Positions 16,428 through 26,082 are shown, counted from the stretch's first letter. The stretch: 64,000 nucleotides of DNA from an uncultured Muribaculaceae bacterium (GCA_904501735.1 CAJGBY010000008.1:28000-91999), one strand, 5' to 3'. Notes: generated by a model not told the origin, from the letters alone. Program-made: numbers and translations.

Positions 16428-17608
16428 TATTGAATGTTCTCGATAGCTTTTTTAAGTTGTTCGAGTGCGTCGATGAGTACTTGACGAGGGTTTGCCATGT
16501 TGAGACGCATGCAGCCTTCGCCACCTTTACCAAACATTTCGCCGTCGTTGAGCGCAAGGTGAGCCTTGTTGACGAATAGGTCGATTAGTTCGTCGTGAGT
16601 GAGACCAAGCTTAGAGCAGTCGAGCCATACAAGGAACGAAGCTTGAGGGCGCACAGGGTGAATAAGTGGTAGGTTTTGCTTGCAGTATTCTTCGACAGCA
16701 AGAATATTGTTTTCGATGTAAGGAATAAGTTCGTCGAGCCATTCTTCGCCATTGTTGTAGGCAGCTTCGGTGGCAGCAGTAGCAAACCAAGTAGGCACGC
16801 TGAACTCATTGACTTGTAGCCAGTGGAAGAAATCCTTGCGAAGCTCAGGATTCTTGATAACACACCAAGAGCTTGACACGCCAGGAATGTTGAAAGTCTT
16901 AGAAGGTGCGCCGAAAGAGATGCTCACAGCAGCAGCATCTTCGCTCACTGAAGCAAATGGAGTGTGCTTGTGTCCGAAAATGCCCAAGTCGCAGTGAATT
17001 TCGTCGCTCACGATGATTACATTATATTTCTTAGCAAGACGAGCCACCTCGATGAGAGATTCCTTGTCCCAACAGATACCGATAGGGTTGTGAGGGTTGC
17101 ACACCACCATTAGTTTAGGATTTTCGGTAGCAAAAATATGTTCGAGCCCTGGAAGATCCATTGAGTAGCAGTCGCCATTCTTGATAAGGTCGTTGCTCAC
17201 AACGCGTCGGTGATTACCCACAGCAACATTGCGGAAAGGGTGGTACACAGGTTGTTGAATGACGATAGTGTCGCCAGGCTTTGTGAAGAAATTGAGCGCA
17301 TAGGCATAACCACGCACAACACCATTCACATAGGTGATTTCCTCGCGAGTTACATCCCAATTGTGACGACGCTTAATCCAACCAATGATAGATTCCCAAT
17401 AGCTGTCGGGTGCTTGAGAGTAGCCATAGATGTGGTGCTCAGCGCGCTTTTCGATAGCTTGGCTGATAGCAGGACACACTTCGAAGTCCATATCGGCAAT
17501 CCATAGAGGAGAAAGGTCGTTTCGACCAAAAACCTTAGTGAGGCAGTCGGTCATCATAGAACCAGTGCCACGGCGATCAATAATCTTATCGAAATTATAT
17601 TTTCCCAT
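16427..17608 (-). CDS. patB: MalY/PatB-family cystathionine beta-lyase / aminotransferase
   Basis: 393 residues from the chosen start at 17608 (MGKYNFDKIIDRRGTGS); an in-frame ATG 24 bp upstream gives an unlikely extra tail. A PLP-dependent fold-type I enzyme cleaving C-S bonds such as cystathionine. Family words: LWIADMDFEVCPAI, VNGVVRGYAYALNFF, QQPVYHPFRNV, NPHNPIGICW, VIIVSDEIHCDL and the Lys-containing SFGAPSKTFNIPGV (PLP Schiff base). It has its own promoter (TACTTTTG) and overlaps queA by one base. Confidence 0.92.
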   Translation of the reverse strand: MGKYNFDKIIDRRGTGSMMTDCLTKVFGRNDLSPLWIADMDFEVCPAISQAIEKRAEHHIYGYSQAPDSYWESIIGWIKRRHNWDVTREEITYVNGVVRGYAYALNFFTKPGDTIVIQQPVYHPFRNVAVGNHRRVVSNDLIKNGDCYSMDLPGLEHIFATENPKLMVVCNPHNPIGICWDKESLIEVARLAKKYNVIIVSDEIHCDLGIFGHKHTPFASVSEDAAAVSISFGAPSKTFNIPGVSSSWCVIKNPELRKDFFHWLQVNEFSVPTWFATAATEAAYNNGEEWLDELIPYIENNILAVEEYCKQNLPLIHPVRPQASFLVWLDCSKLGLTHDELIDLFVNKAHLALNDGEMFGKGGEGCMRLNMANPRQVLIDALEQLKKAIENIQ

Positions 17609-18123
17609 TTTCGTAAAAAGGTGCTTATTCAAATATTATGCAAAAGTACAAAATAGTTGGGAGTTAGGAGTTAGAAGAGCGAAGATATTTTTCACAATGA
17701 TTGAAATAAAAAGAAAAAATGATGTTGAGAGTGGAAAAATCAGTAATTCTTATCTAAAAATTGAAAAATATATATAAATTTGCATTGCAATATATAATAG
17801 ACCTATGATTGAGAGTGATATTTAGTGATGAAAACTTGCTGTCGTAAGGGAAGATTGTGTCTTTTCTTGCGTTTTTTGTGTGCCTATGATTTTTAAATGA
17901 ACGAGTCCAAAAGGATAAAAGAAATAAAGGGTATAAACCATAAAAGCAAAAGTTTGTTTATAGATTTTAGGAAGGATTATAAAAAACCGAGCAAATTTAA
18001 CACCATTCAATAATCAGCATAGACAATTGTATAGCGCAGGCTCGAAGAAACTGGAATAAAACTATTGAGAGAGAGAAATAACTTAAAATAACTAAATGTA
18101 AAACTTTAAAAAACGATTTTTGT
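17609..18123. other. Long intergenic region between divergent patB and the Sus-like operon
   Basis: About 515 bp. On the minus strand a -7 box TACTTTTG (17648-17641) serves patB. On the plus strand TAAATTTG (17775-17782) is a possible -7 box, about 340 bp before the SusC-like ATG, but I see no good -33 partner and the long leader would be unusual. A short repeat GGAGTTAGGAGTTAG lies near 17660. The rest is AT-rich; no ORF here looks real, and no clear riboswitch or tRNA was seen. Confidence 0.5.
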
Positions 18124-21100
18124 ATGAAGCACTCATTTCTTCAAATGATGAATCGGAAGACATTGATGGTGATGTTGTTGTCACTATGCATGTCATTTCC
18201 TGCTTTAGCTCAGAAAATTACCGTTCAAGGTACGGTATTTGATGAAACAGGTGAGACACTTATCGGCGCGAGCGTAATGGTAAAAGGCTCAGCAGTGGGT
18301 GTAGCAACCGATTTCGATGGTAACTTTAGAGTTGAAACCGATGCAAAGAGCACACTTGTTGTGTCTTATGTTGGTTATTTGGCTCAAGAAGTATCGGTAG
18401 ATGGCAGAACAGAAATCAAGATTACGCTAAAACCAAATAGCGCAGTACTTGAAGAAGTTGTAGCAATCGGTTATGGTACAGTAAAGAAAAATGACGCTAC
18501 TGGTTCGGTGTCAACAATCAAGCCAAGCGAAATTCAAGCAGGTCTTGCTACATCGGTACAAGATCTTCTTGTGGGACAAACTCCTGGTGTTGTAGTAACT
18601 ACCAGTGCAGGTCCAGAAGGTGGCGGTCAAATCCGTATTCGTGGTGGTGCGTCACTAAACGCAAGCAACGACCCACTTATCGTTATCGACGGAGTTCCAT
18701 TGGATAATGGTGGCGTACAAGGTATGAGCAACCCATTGTCAATGATTTCACCAGATAACATTGAAAACATGGTAATCTTGAAGGATGCATCAGCAACAGC
18801 TATCTATGGTAGCCGTGCTTCTAACGGTGTCATCATCATCACAACTAAGAAGGGTAAGAGCGGTAAGCCTCAAGTAAACTTCTCGGCTAATATGTATGTA
18901 AATACAGCTCGCAAGATGTGGGATATGCTTGATGCACAAGAATATCGTTCACTTGTAACAAAATATCATGGTGCTGACAGCGACGCTGTAAAGGCTATGG
19001 GTAGCGCAAATACAGATTGGCAAGACGAAATTCTTCGCACAACAGTGTCAAGCGACTACAACTTGAGCGTAGGTGGTACAACAGGTGCTCTTCCTTATCG
19101 TGTAGCAGTGTCTTACACTAACAACAATGGTATCATCAAGACTTCTAAGATGGACCGTTTGACAGTAGGTTTGAACCTTACTCCTGAATTCTTCGATGGA
19201 AAGTTGAAGGTGAACGCAAACGCAAAGGGTTACTACATCAAGAACCAATTTGCTGACGGTGGCGCAATCGGTGCAGCACTTTCAAGCGACCCAACTCGTA
19301 CAGTATATAAGGACTGGAAGACTCTTACATACTCAGAAACAACAGGTATGCCAATTATGACAGCTAACGAGCTATATAATGGCTACAATGTGTGGACAGC
19401 AGCAGGTGTACTAAACAGCAACTCAACAATGAATGCTGTAAGTATGCTTATGGACCGTGACAATCACTCAGAAGTGTTGCGTAGTAACGGTAACTTGCAA
19501 CTTGACTATGCACTACATTTCTTGCCTGAATTGCACTTGAACTTGAACCTTGGTTATGACTGGAGCCGTTCGGAAGAAAATAATATCGTAGCATTCAACT
19601 CACCACTTGCGTTCAAGAACGCTAACAATGATGGTGCGTCAACAAACTACTATCAATTCCAACGCAAGTTGAACACACTACTTGATTTCTATGCTAACTA
19701 TAAGAAAGAAGTAGAATCAATCGCTTCTTACTTCGATGTAACAGCTGGTTACTCATGGCAAAGATTCACTGCTCGTGGTCACAACAACGGTACTGAGTTC
19801 TTGACTCCAGGTTTCAATGTAATCACTCAAGACCAAAATGGTTTCAACTACTTGGTAGAAAATCCTGCAACAGTAGAACGCGTAGGTACAACTTACTCTA
19901 AGCCTTACTACTGGGATAATGGTAACCTACAATTGGTATCATTCTTCGGTCGTTTGAACTACACATTGAAAGATCGTTACCTATTGACATTCACAATGCG
20001 TGGTGATGCAACATCTCGTTTCAGCAAGGAAAATCGTTGGGGTGCATTCCCATCGGTAGCACTTGGTTGGAAGATCATTGATGAATCATGGGCAAAGAGC
20101 TTGAAGGAAGTGATGAACGAATGGAAGCTTCGTCTTGGTTGGGGTGTAACAGGTCAACAAGATGTGGGTGGATACTTTGACTATATGGCAAAATATCTTG
20201 CTTCTCAACAACAATCTAACTATCCAAGCATCAAGGACGGTCAATTCACTACAACTCTTTATCCACAAGGTTACAACCGTAACTTGAAGTGGGAAGAAAC
20301 AACTACATGGAATGCTGGTTTCGACTTCGGTTTCTTGAACAACCGCATTACAGCAGCTGTTGACTACTACTATCGTCAATCTAAGGACTTGTTGAGCGAA
20401 GTAGATGTTCCTGCAGGTACAGCTACAACAAACCGCTTGGTTCAAAACTTCGGTTCACTTGAAAACCAAGGTGTTGAATTCAATATCACAGCTCGTCCAA
20501 TCGTGAAGAAGGATCTTACATGGACAATCAACTACAATGTTGCTTACAACCAAAACAAGATTACTAAGTTGAACAACGACGGTACAATGGTTAAGGTTGG
20601 TGGCATCAGCGGTGGTACAGGTAATACAGTACAAGCTCACATGGTAGGTTATCCAGCAAACTCATTCTTGCTATACGAACAAGTATATGATGCAAATGGT
20701 ATGCCAATCGAAGGCGAATATGTAGACCAAAACGGTGATGGTACAATCAATGGTGATGACCTACGCTTGCGTTACAGCAAGGATCCTAAGGTTACAATGA
20801 CATTCGGTACTACATTGAACTGGAAAAACTGGGATTTCGGTGTAAATATGCGTGCTAACCTTGGTAACTATGTTTACAACAATGTGATGTCAACAAATAC
20901 AAATGTTGCTGGCGTATTCAAGAACTCAAACTTGAGCAACTTGGTAAATAGCGATGTATATTTCCAAAGCGAACAATACTTGAGCGACTACTGGCTAGAA
21001 AATGGTAGCTTCTTGCGTTGCGACAATATCACATTAGGTTATACATGGAGCGAACTTTGCAAGAACTTCTCTCGTCTACGCCTATATGGTGCAGTACAAA

Positions 21101-21216
21101 ACCCATTCATCATCACTAAGTACAGTGGTCTTGACCCAGAAGTAGCAAGTGGCGTTGATAACAATGTATATCCTCGTTCATTCACATTCACACTTGGTCT
21201 TGTGGCTACATTCTAA
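18124..21216 (+). CDS. SusC/RagA-family TonB-dependent outer membrane transporter
   Basis: 1,030 residues. Signal peptide ends near SFPALAQ (Met at codon 9 is an alternative start). Then a carboxypeptidase-D regulatory-like domain (about 31-110: VQGTVFDETGETLIGASVMV), the SusC motif region EEVVAIGYGTVKK, the plug (IRIRGGASLNASNDPLIVID, NIVILKDASATAIYGSRAS-like) and a C-terminal beta barrel ending in Phe (TLGLVATF). It imports oligomers bound by the partner SusD lid lipoprotein, using TonB energy. Codon use is strongly biased (GGT, CGT, AAC), as in highly expressed genes. The stop overlaps the first ATG of the SusD-like gene. Confidence 0.97.
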   Translation: MKHSFLQMMNRKTLMVMLLSLCMSFPALAQKITVQGTVFDETGETLIGASVMVKGSAVGVATDFDGNFRVETDAKSTLVVSYVGYLAQEVSVDGRTEIKITLKPNSAVLEEVVAIGYGTVKKNDATGSVSTIKPSEIQAGLATSVQDLLVGQTPGVVVTTSAGPEGGGQIRIRGGASLNASNDPLIVIDGVPLDNGGVQGMSNPLSMISPDNIENMVILKDASATAIYGSRASNGVIIITTKKGKSGKPQVNFSANMYVNTARKMWDMLDAQEYRSLVTKYHGADSDAVKAMGSANTDWQDEILRTTVSSDYNLSVGGTTGALPYRVAVSYTNNNGIIKTSKMDRLTVGLNLTPEFFDGKLKVNANAKGYYIKNQFADGGAIGAALSSDPTRTVYKDWKTLTYSETTGMPIMTANELYNGYNVWTAAGVLNSNSTMNAVSMLMDRDNHSEVLRSNGNLQLDYALHFLPELHLNLNLGYDWSRSEENNIVAFNSPLAFKNANNDGASTNYYQFQRKLNTLLDFYANYKKEVESIASYFDVTAGYSWQRFTARGHNNGTEFLTPGFNVITQDQNGFNYLVENPATVERVGTTYSKPYYWDNGNLQLVSFFGRLNYTLKDRYLLTFTMRGDATSRFSKENRWGAFPSVALGWKIIDESWAKSLKEVMNEWKLRLGWGVTGQQDVGGYFDYMAKYLASQQQSNYPSIKDGQFTTTLYPQGYNRNLKWEETTTWNAGFDFGFLNNRITAAVDYYYRQSKDLLSEVDVPAGTATTNRLVQNFGSLENQGVEFNITARPIVKKDLTWTINYNVAYNQNKITKLNNDGTMVKVGGISGGTGNTVQAHMVGYPANSFLLYEQVYDANGMPIEGEYVDQNGDGTINGDDLRLRYSKDPKVTMTFGTTLNWKNWDFGVNMRANLGNYVYNNVMSTNTNVAGVFKNSNLSNLVNSDVYFQSEQYLSDYWLENGSFLRCDNITLGYTWSELCKNFSRLRLYGAVQNPFIITKYSGLDPEVASGVDNNVYPRSFTFTLGLVATF

Positions 21217-22907
21217 TGTTTAACCAGCATAAAATGAAAACAATAATGAAATCATATATTTATAAAACACTTTCGGCAGTAGCATTGACATTCTCATTGG
21301 GAATGGCAACTTCATGTGTGGGTGATTTGAACCAAGAACCAAAGGATCCAAATATCACAACATCGGCTACTTTCGGTGAAGAAGAAGTGCGTCAAGCTCT
21401 TGCAAAATGTTATTCAGTGTTGGGCGTATCGGGTCAAAGCGGACCAGGTTCATCAGACATCTCAGGTCTTGATAACGGTACAGGCCAATATATTCGCGCA
21501 CTTGCGATGATGAACGAATACACAACTGATGAATTGATGTGGATCTATGCCGACGACGGTGTAGTAGACCTTGTAACAGGTACATGGGGTAAGGATAATG
21601 TGAATATCTTCGGTACTTACTCTCGTCTATATGTACACATTGCAATCTGTAACGACTTTATCCGTCTTGTGGATAATGGTGCAGCAGGCGATGCTGCCGA
21701 CTTGGCACAATATCGTCTTGAAGCTCGCGCACTACGCGCACTTAGCTACTATTGGATTATCGACTTGTTCGGTAAGGGTGGTTTCGTGGATGAAAAAACT
21801 GTAACTCCAGTTCAATGGTCACGCGTTGATCTATACAACTGGCTTGTAAATGAACTTGAAGACATCGTAGCTAACTATAGCACAGCTACTCCAGTTTATG
21901 GTCGCGTAGGTAAGGACGGTGTACAAGCTCTTCTTGCTCGTCTATACTTGAATGCAAAGGTTTATACTGATGGTGCTGTGAATGGTGCTTCTAAGTGTCA
22001 ACAACACTGTGAAGAAATCATCGGTCGTCACCAAGGTGAAGGTTTCCAAGGTACAGGTCTAGTTGACCACTATATGTATCTATTCTGCGGTGATAACGAT
22101 TCTTATTTGCCTGGTGGTAAAGGTGTGAACGAAGTTCTTTGGGGTGTTCCACTAGATAGCGACGAAGCTCAATCTTATGGTGCAACAACATTCTTCACTG
22201 CAGCAGCTACTAAGAACATGACAATGGCTGATGATAAAGCTTACATGAACCAACTTGACTATGGTATGGGAGCTCAATGGGGCTGTATGCACGCTCGTAA
22301 GGAATTCTCTGACAAGTTCACTGAAGGCGATATCCGTTGGTCAATGTGGAAGAAGGAAGCTGATGGTTTCTCAAGAGATAACACTAATTTCTCTTCATTC
22401 GTGAGCGGTTATGGTGTGGTTAAGTACACTAACCTTCTTAAGGGTGAAAATGGTGGTTGGAGCGCTCAAAATGGTGGTACATTCGATCCAGAAGGAAAGA
22501 TTGGTCCTCGTAGCGAATCATTCTCAGATGCTGACTACCCAATGTTCCGTCTTGCTGATGTGTACTTGATGTATGCTGAATGTAATATCGTTGACAATGC
22601 AGGTGATGCAACTAAGGCACTTAAGTATGTTAACAATGTACGCGCTCGTGCAGGTGTAGACGCATGGACAACAGCTGAAATGACAGCAAACAATATCCTT
22701 GACGAACGCTGCCGTGAAATGTACTGGGAAAATACTCGTCGTTCAGACCTTGTTCGCCACGGTAAGTTCACAGGTAACAACTATGTGTGGTCATGGAAGA
22801 ACAACATTTTGAAGGGTGGTGCAATCGGTGACCACATGAATGTGTTCCCAGTACCATCAAATGTGATTGCAGCTCAACCTGAATTCACTCAAAACGCAGG
22901 TTATTAA
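21216..22907 (+). CDS. SusD/RagB-family nutrient-binding outer membrane lipoprotein
   Basis: 563 residues from the ATG overlapping the SusC stop; starts at 21234 or 21246 would give a more usual signal length before the lipid-carrying Cys (LGMATSC). Helical TPR-like scaffold with family words such as ARALRALSYYWIIDLFG, YNWLVNELEDI, ALLARLYLNAKVY, RLADVYLMYAEC, YVNNVRARAGV and DERCREMYWENTRRSDLVR. It forms the hinged lid on the SusC barrel and captures the glycan. The ligand is not predictable from this alone. Confidence 0.97.
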   Translation: MFNQHKMKTIMKSYIYKTLSAVALTFSLGMATSCVGDLNQEPKDPNITTSATFGEEEVRQALAKCYSVLGVSGQSGPGSSDISGLDNGTGQYIRALAMMNEYTTDELMWIYADDGVVDLVTGTWGKDNVNIFGTYSRLYVHIAICNDFIRLVDNGAAGDAADLAQYRLEARALRALSYYWIIDLFGKGGFVDEKTVTPVQWSRVDLYNWLVNELEDIVANYSTATPVYGRVGKDGVQALLARLYLNAKVYTDGAVNGASKCQQHCEEIIGRHQGEGFQGTGLVDHYMYLFCGDNDSYLPGGKGVNEVLWGVPLDSDEAQSYGATTFFTAAATKNMTMADDKAYMNQLDYGMGAQWGCMHARKEFSDKFTEGDIRWSMWKKEADGFSRDNTNFSSFVSGYGVVKYTNLLKGENGGWSAQNGGTFDPEGKIGPRSESFSDADYPMFRLADVYLMYAECNIVDNAGDATKALKYVNNVRARAGVDAWTTAEMTANNILDERCREMYWENTRRSDLVRHGKFTGNNYVWSWKNNILKGGAIGDHMNVFPVPSNVIAAQPEFTQNAGY

Positions 22908-22940
22908 TACGATTTTATTAACAGATTAAAAAGGACGAAC

Positions 22941-23834
22941 ATGAAAAAGTTTAATTATATATTTTTCAGTCTTCTTGCGCTTCTATTCGCAACAGCATGC
23001 GAAGAACCACAAGATGTAAATCCTGTGCTACAAACTCCAACAAAGTTTGTGCTTAACAACCCAGTGATGTCGACTCAATATATCGAGTTGACTCCTACAA
23101 CAACAGTGAATATGACTTGTTCACAACCAGACTATGGTTATGCAGCAGCAGCTAACTACTATGCACAAGTGTCATTCACTGAAGACTTTGCAGAATGGGC
23201 TGAAGTGAACGAAAATCCTTACACTAACTGTGGTAAGATTGAAATGAGTGGCGAAGAACTTGCAATGGCAATGTGCAAACTTCGTGGTGTAACAACTGAA
23301 GAATCATATGTTGATGAAGCAGCATGCCCATTGTATGTACGCCTTCGTGCTGAAATCAAGGGTGCACCTGAACAAAGTGCAATCATTTCAAATGTGGTAG
23401 TATTGAGCCAAGTTAAGGCTTACTACGCAGTTAAGCTTCCTGGATATATCTACCTTGTAGGTCAACCATCAGGCTGGAACGAACCATCGGCAGGTAATGC
23501 TGCTCACTATGAAAACTGGAAGCTTCTTGAAGCAGAAGATGCAATCGGTAGCAAGATTTATAGTGGTACATTCGAAGTAGCTGCTGGTCAAGCAACATTC
23601 CGTTTCTATCGTAAGCTCCAAGGTTGGGATGCACTTGATGATAATGGTGTAATCTACTCTATTGGTCTTAAGGAAGCAGATGAAGCTACTGATGTAGCAT
23701 TCACCGATGGTATCTTCAGTTCAGCAATCGTAGATGGTAAGGGTTCATTGAATTTCCCAGGCTGGGAAGGCGGTAAGATGAAGATGACCGTAGACTTGAA
23801 TTCTTATAAGGTAACTGTTCAAGTAGTAGAATAA
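22941..23834 (+). CDS. SusE-like outer membrane glycan-binding lipoprotein
   Basis: 297 residues. Lipoprotein signal with Cys20 (LFATAC). An N-terminal SusE/Ig-like domain (TKFVLNNPVMSTQYIELTP, resembling the SusE family start) and a C-terminal beta domain with exposed aromatics (IYLVGQPSGWNEPSAGN, FYRKLQGWDAL) of the kind that bind alpha-glucans in SusE/SusF. It follows susC and susD in the classical order. Binding specificity is inferred from family only. Confidence 0.85.
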   Translation: MKKFNYIFFSLLALLFATACEEPQDVNPVLQTPTKFVLNNPVMSTQYIELTPTTTVNMTCSQPDYGYAAAANYYAQVSFTEDFAEWAEVNENPYTNCGKIEMSGEELAMAMCKLRGVTTEESYVDEAACPLYVRLRAEIKGAPEQSAIISNVVVLSQVKAYYAVKLPGYIYLVGQPSGWNEPSAGNAAHYENWKLLEAEDAIGSKIYSGTFEVAAGQATFRFYRKLQGWDALDDNGVIYSIGLKEADEATDVAFTDGIFSSAIVDGKGSLNFPGWEGGKMKMTVDLNSYKVTVQVVE

Positions 23835-23867
23835 TAAAGGTTGTAACATATTAAATATTAAAACTGT

Positions 23868-25316
23868 ATGAAAAAGTTAAATATATTTTTGACTATGGCT
23901 CTTGCCCTTTGCTTCGCATCATGTGAAGAAGAATGGGTAGAGGCTTTGCCTCAAACTAACGAGCAAGAAGCTTTGTTTACAGCCGAAGATTTCGTGGCTA
24001 ACAATGCTCTTGCTGAAGCTATCACACTTAGTGAAGCAGAAGGCGAAAACTCAGTAGAAGTTGTAAACTTTGTGAGCGTATCAAATCTACCTGCAGGTGC
24101 TGTGGTAGAATTCGGTATGCAAATGGCAAAGAACGAAGACTTCTCAGATGCAGTAGAAGTGAAGGTGAGCAATGTGGGCAATGCAGCTACAGCAAAGGTG
24201 GCTGACTTGCAAACTGCTTATGTAGCTGTTCAAGGTAAGAACCCAGAAGCACGCACAGTTAATGTACGCTATGCAGCTTATGTGGTTAATGGTACTGAAA
24301 AGGTTCGTGTGAATAGCGCAGATACATACTTTGGTGCTGCTAAGGTGGTTGTGACTCCTTATGACCCAGGTTTCCGCATGGAAAACAAGTATTACATCAT
24401 CTGGGCTGAAGATGCTGATGCATTGGCAGAAGAAGCTAATGTAGTAGAACTTGGCCACTCAGATAAGGATGTGTATGACGATACTAAGTTCTCTGCAGTA
24501 ATCGATGTACAAGCTCCTTTCTACTGGATGGTAATCGGTGAATCGGCTCTAAATGCTAAGAACTTCGATGAAGCTATGGGTGCTGAAGAAGGTATGGAAT
24601 ATGAAGAAACTGGTTTCTTGTTTGCACAAAACAATGAAGATTTCCCTGGCTTCGCTATCTATCAAGAAGGTACAGGTAAGTACCAATTTGAAGTAGATAT
24701 GTACTACAATGCTGAAGATGAAGAATATCCAGTGTATACAATCAGCCCTGCATTCGACAACTTGTGGACTCCAGGTAACTCAAATGGTTGGAGCCACGAT
24801 AATTCAAATATGTTGTTCACAAGCGACTATGTAACTTACACAGGTTACGCATATTTGAACGGTAGCTTCAAGTTCTCAAATGCTGCTGACTGGAATCACA
24901 CTAACTATGGTACAACTGGTACTGAAGGTGAACTTTCAACTAATGGTGGTGCTGGTAACTTGGAAACTGCAGAAGGTGTTTATTGGGCATCAGTAAATAT
25001 TCCTAACTTGACTTATACTCTTGTTAAGATTGAAACAATCGGTTTGATTGGTGGTTTCAACGGTTGGGGTTCATCACTTCCAATGACAGCACAAATCAAT
25101 GGTCCTAAGGACTTGAAGTATGTAGGTGAAGTGACATTGAAGGCTGGCGAAGAATTTAAGTTCCGTGCTAACGATGGTTGGGATATCAACCTTGGTGGTA
25201 CATTCGCTGCATTGGAACCAAATGGTGCTAACCTAAGTGTGGCTGAAGATGGTACTTATGAAGTGGTTCTTGACCTTTCAAATCTACCTTACAAGGCTAC
25301 TGTAACAAAGAAGTAA
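23868..25316 (+). CDS. SusF/SusE-like outer membrane lipoprotein (DUF5115-type)
   Basis: 482 residues. Lipoprotein signal with Cys19 (LCFASC). An N-terminal Fn3/Ig-like region at about 30-180, then three beta-sandwich binding modules with Trp/Asn-rich loops (LWTPGNSNGWSHDNSN near 300; IGLIGGFNGWGSSLPM near 400). These resemble starch-binding modules of SusF and of the DUF5111/DUF5115 lipoproteins. It closes the four-gene uptake operon and is followed by a clear terminator. No hydrolase follows. Confidence 0.82.
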   Translation: MKKLNIFLTMALALCFASCEEEWVEALPQTNEQEALFTAEDFVANNALAEAITLSEAEGENSVEVVNFVSVSNLPAGAVVEFGMQMAKNEDFSDAVEVKVSNVGNAATAKVADLQTAYVAVQGKNPEARTVNVRYAAYVVNGTEKVRVNSADTYFGAAKVVVTPYDPGFRMENKYYIIWAEDADALAEEANVVELGHSDKDVYDDTKFSAVIDVQAPFYWMVIGESALNAKNFDEAMGAEEGMEYEETGFLFAQNNEDFPGFAIYQEGTGKYQFEVDMYYNAEDEEYPVYTISPAFDNLWTPGNSNGWSHDNSNMLFTSDYVTYTGYAYLNGSFKFSNAADWNHTNYGTTGTEGELSTNGGAGNLETAEGVYWASVNIPNLTYTLVKIETIGLIGGFNGWGSSLPMTAQINGPKDLKYVGEVTLKAGEEFKFRANDGWDINLGGTFAALEPNGANLSVAEDGTYEVVLDLSNLPYKATVTKK

Positions 25317-25341
25317 TTTATTGAGATAAATTATACTTGAG

Positions 25342-25378
25342 GAGCTATGGTACAACGGTGCCATAGCTCTTTTTTTGT
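25342..25378 (+). terminator. Intrinsic terminator of the Sus-like operon
   Basis: GAGCTATGG (25342-25350) pairs with CCATAGCTC (25361-25369), followed directly by a run of eight T. It ends the SusCDEF-like transcript. Confidence 0.9.
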
Positions 25379-25411
25379 GTGGATTATTAGCTGTTGTTGA
25401 GGAAAAATCGT

Positions 25412-25419
25412 TAGCTTTG
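25412..25419 (+). promoter_or_regulatory. -7 promoter box TAGCTTTG
   Basis: Consensus -7 box 32 bp before the TonB-domain lipoprotein, with TTG about 15-18 bp upstream. It shows that this gene is transcribed apart from the Sus-like operon. Confidence 0.55.
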
Positions 25420-25450
25420 CATAACGAAATGAAATAAAACGATATTAGAT

Positions 25451-25888
25451 ATGAAGAAATTGAGAACTATGGTGGGCAAAGTGTTGTGCTTTGCAATGAT
25501 TGTGGCCATTGCAGTGGCTTGTGCGAGCGAAAAGAACGAAAAACAGGCAGAAAAGCCTAAAGTTCCTGAAGTGGTGTATGAAGAGGTACAAGTGCAACCT
25601 ATGTTTGTGGGTGGCGAAAGCGCAATGCAGAAGTTTATTGACGACAATATGCAATATCCATCGGCAGCCAAGAAGAATGGTGTGCAAGGCGAAGTGTTTG
25701 TGAAGTGCATGATAAACGAAGCCGGTCAAGTGGTAGAAGCACATGTAGAAAAGAGTGTTGATGCCGACCTTGATGAAGAAGCTGTGCGCTTGGTGAGCAT
25801 GATGCCAGCATTTAACCCTGGTATGATAGATGGTGCTTGTGTGGGAATGTGGCACACAGTGACAATAAAATTTGAAATAAAGGATTAA
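25451..25888 (+). CDS. Lipoprotein-like protein with TonB C-terminal domain
   Basis: 145 residues. The C-terminal domain (about 55-145) is a clear TonB C-terminal fold: MQYPSAAKKNGVQGEVFVKC, INEAGQVVEAHVEKSVDADL, DEEAVRLVSMMPAFNPG. The N-terminus is a signal peptide with a possible lipobox (AVAC, Cys24) instead of the usual membrane anchor plus long Pro-rich linker; only about 30 residues separate Cys and domain. It could not span the periplasm like classical TonB, so it may be an accessory or decoy. It stands alone after the Sus-like operon. Confidence 0.85.
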   Translation: MKKLRTMVGKVLCFAMIVAIAVACASEKNEKQAEKPKVPEVVYEEVQVQPMFVGGESAMQKFIDDNMQYPSAAKKNGVQGEVFVKCMINEAGQVVEAHVEKSVDADLDEEAVRLVSMMPAFNPGMIDGACVGMWHTVTIKFEIKD

Positions 25889-25920
25889 GGATATTACTCG
25901 TTGTAATTCAAATTGTTAAT

Positions 25921-25956
25921 GGGCGATGTGCAAATGAAGCATGTCGCCCGTTTTTT
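25921..25956 (+). terminator. Intrinsic terminator
   Basis: GGGCGA-T-GTGC pairs with GCAT-G-TCGCCC around AAATGAA, followed by GTTTTTT; ends the TonB-domain lipoprotein transcript. Confidence 0.85.
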
Positions 25957-26047
25957 AGCGATTATTTCCGGTTGAGAGTAATATTTTTAGGTAATGTGTG
26001 TGTTGTATGAATAAAAATGTCTAAATTTACAATAGAATAATAAAATG

Positions 26048-26065
26048 GGAATATTATAGTATTCC
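26048..26065. promoter_or_regulatory. Near-palindrome upstream of the ATPase-DUF4435 gene
   Basis: GGAATA-TTATAG-TATTCC, 18 bp with two mismatched pairs in the centre, lies 17 bp before the ATG. Its place and symmetry suit a dimeric repressor. A weak -7-like TAAATTTA lies just upstream. Confidence 0.35.
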
Positions 26066-26082
26066 GAATAAAACATATTACT

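Noticed and set aside
17659..17674. GGAGTTAGGAGTTAG short tandem repeat
   Set aside because: Only two units, no link to a promoter or protein, most likely simple-sequence slippage.
17822..18010. 62-codon minus-strand ORF upstream of the SusC-like gene
   Set aside because: Phe/Ile/Lys-rich with no motif and no promoter; typical of AT-rich intergenic DNA.
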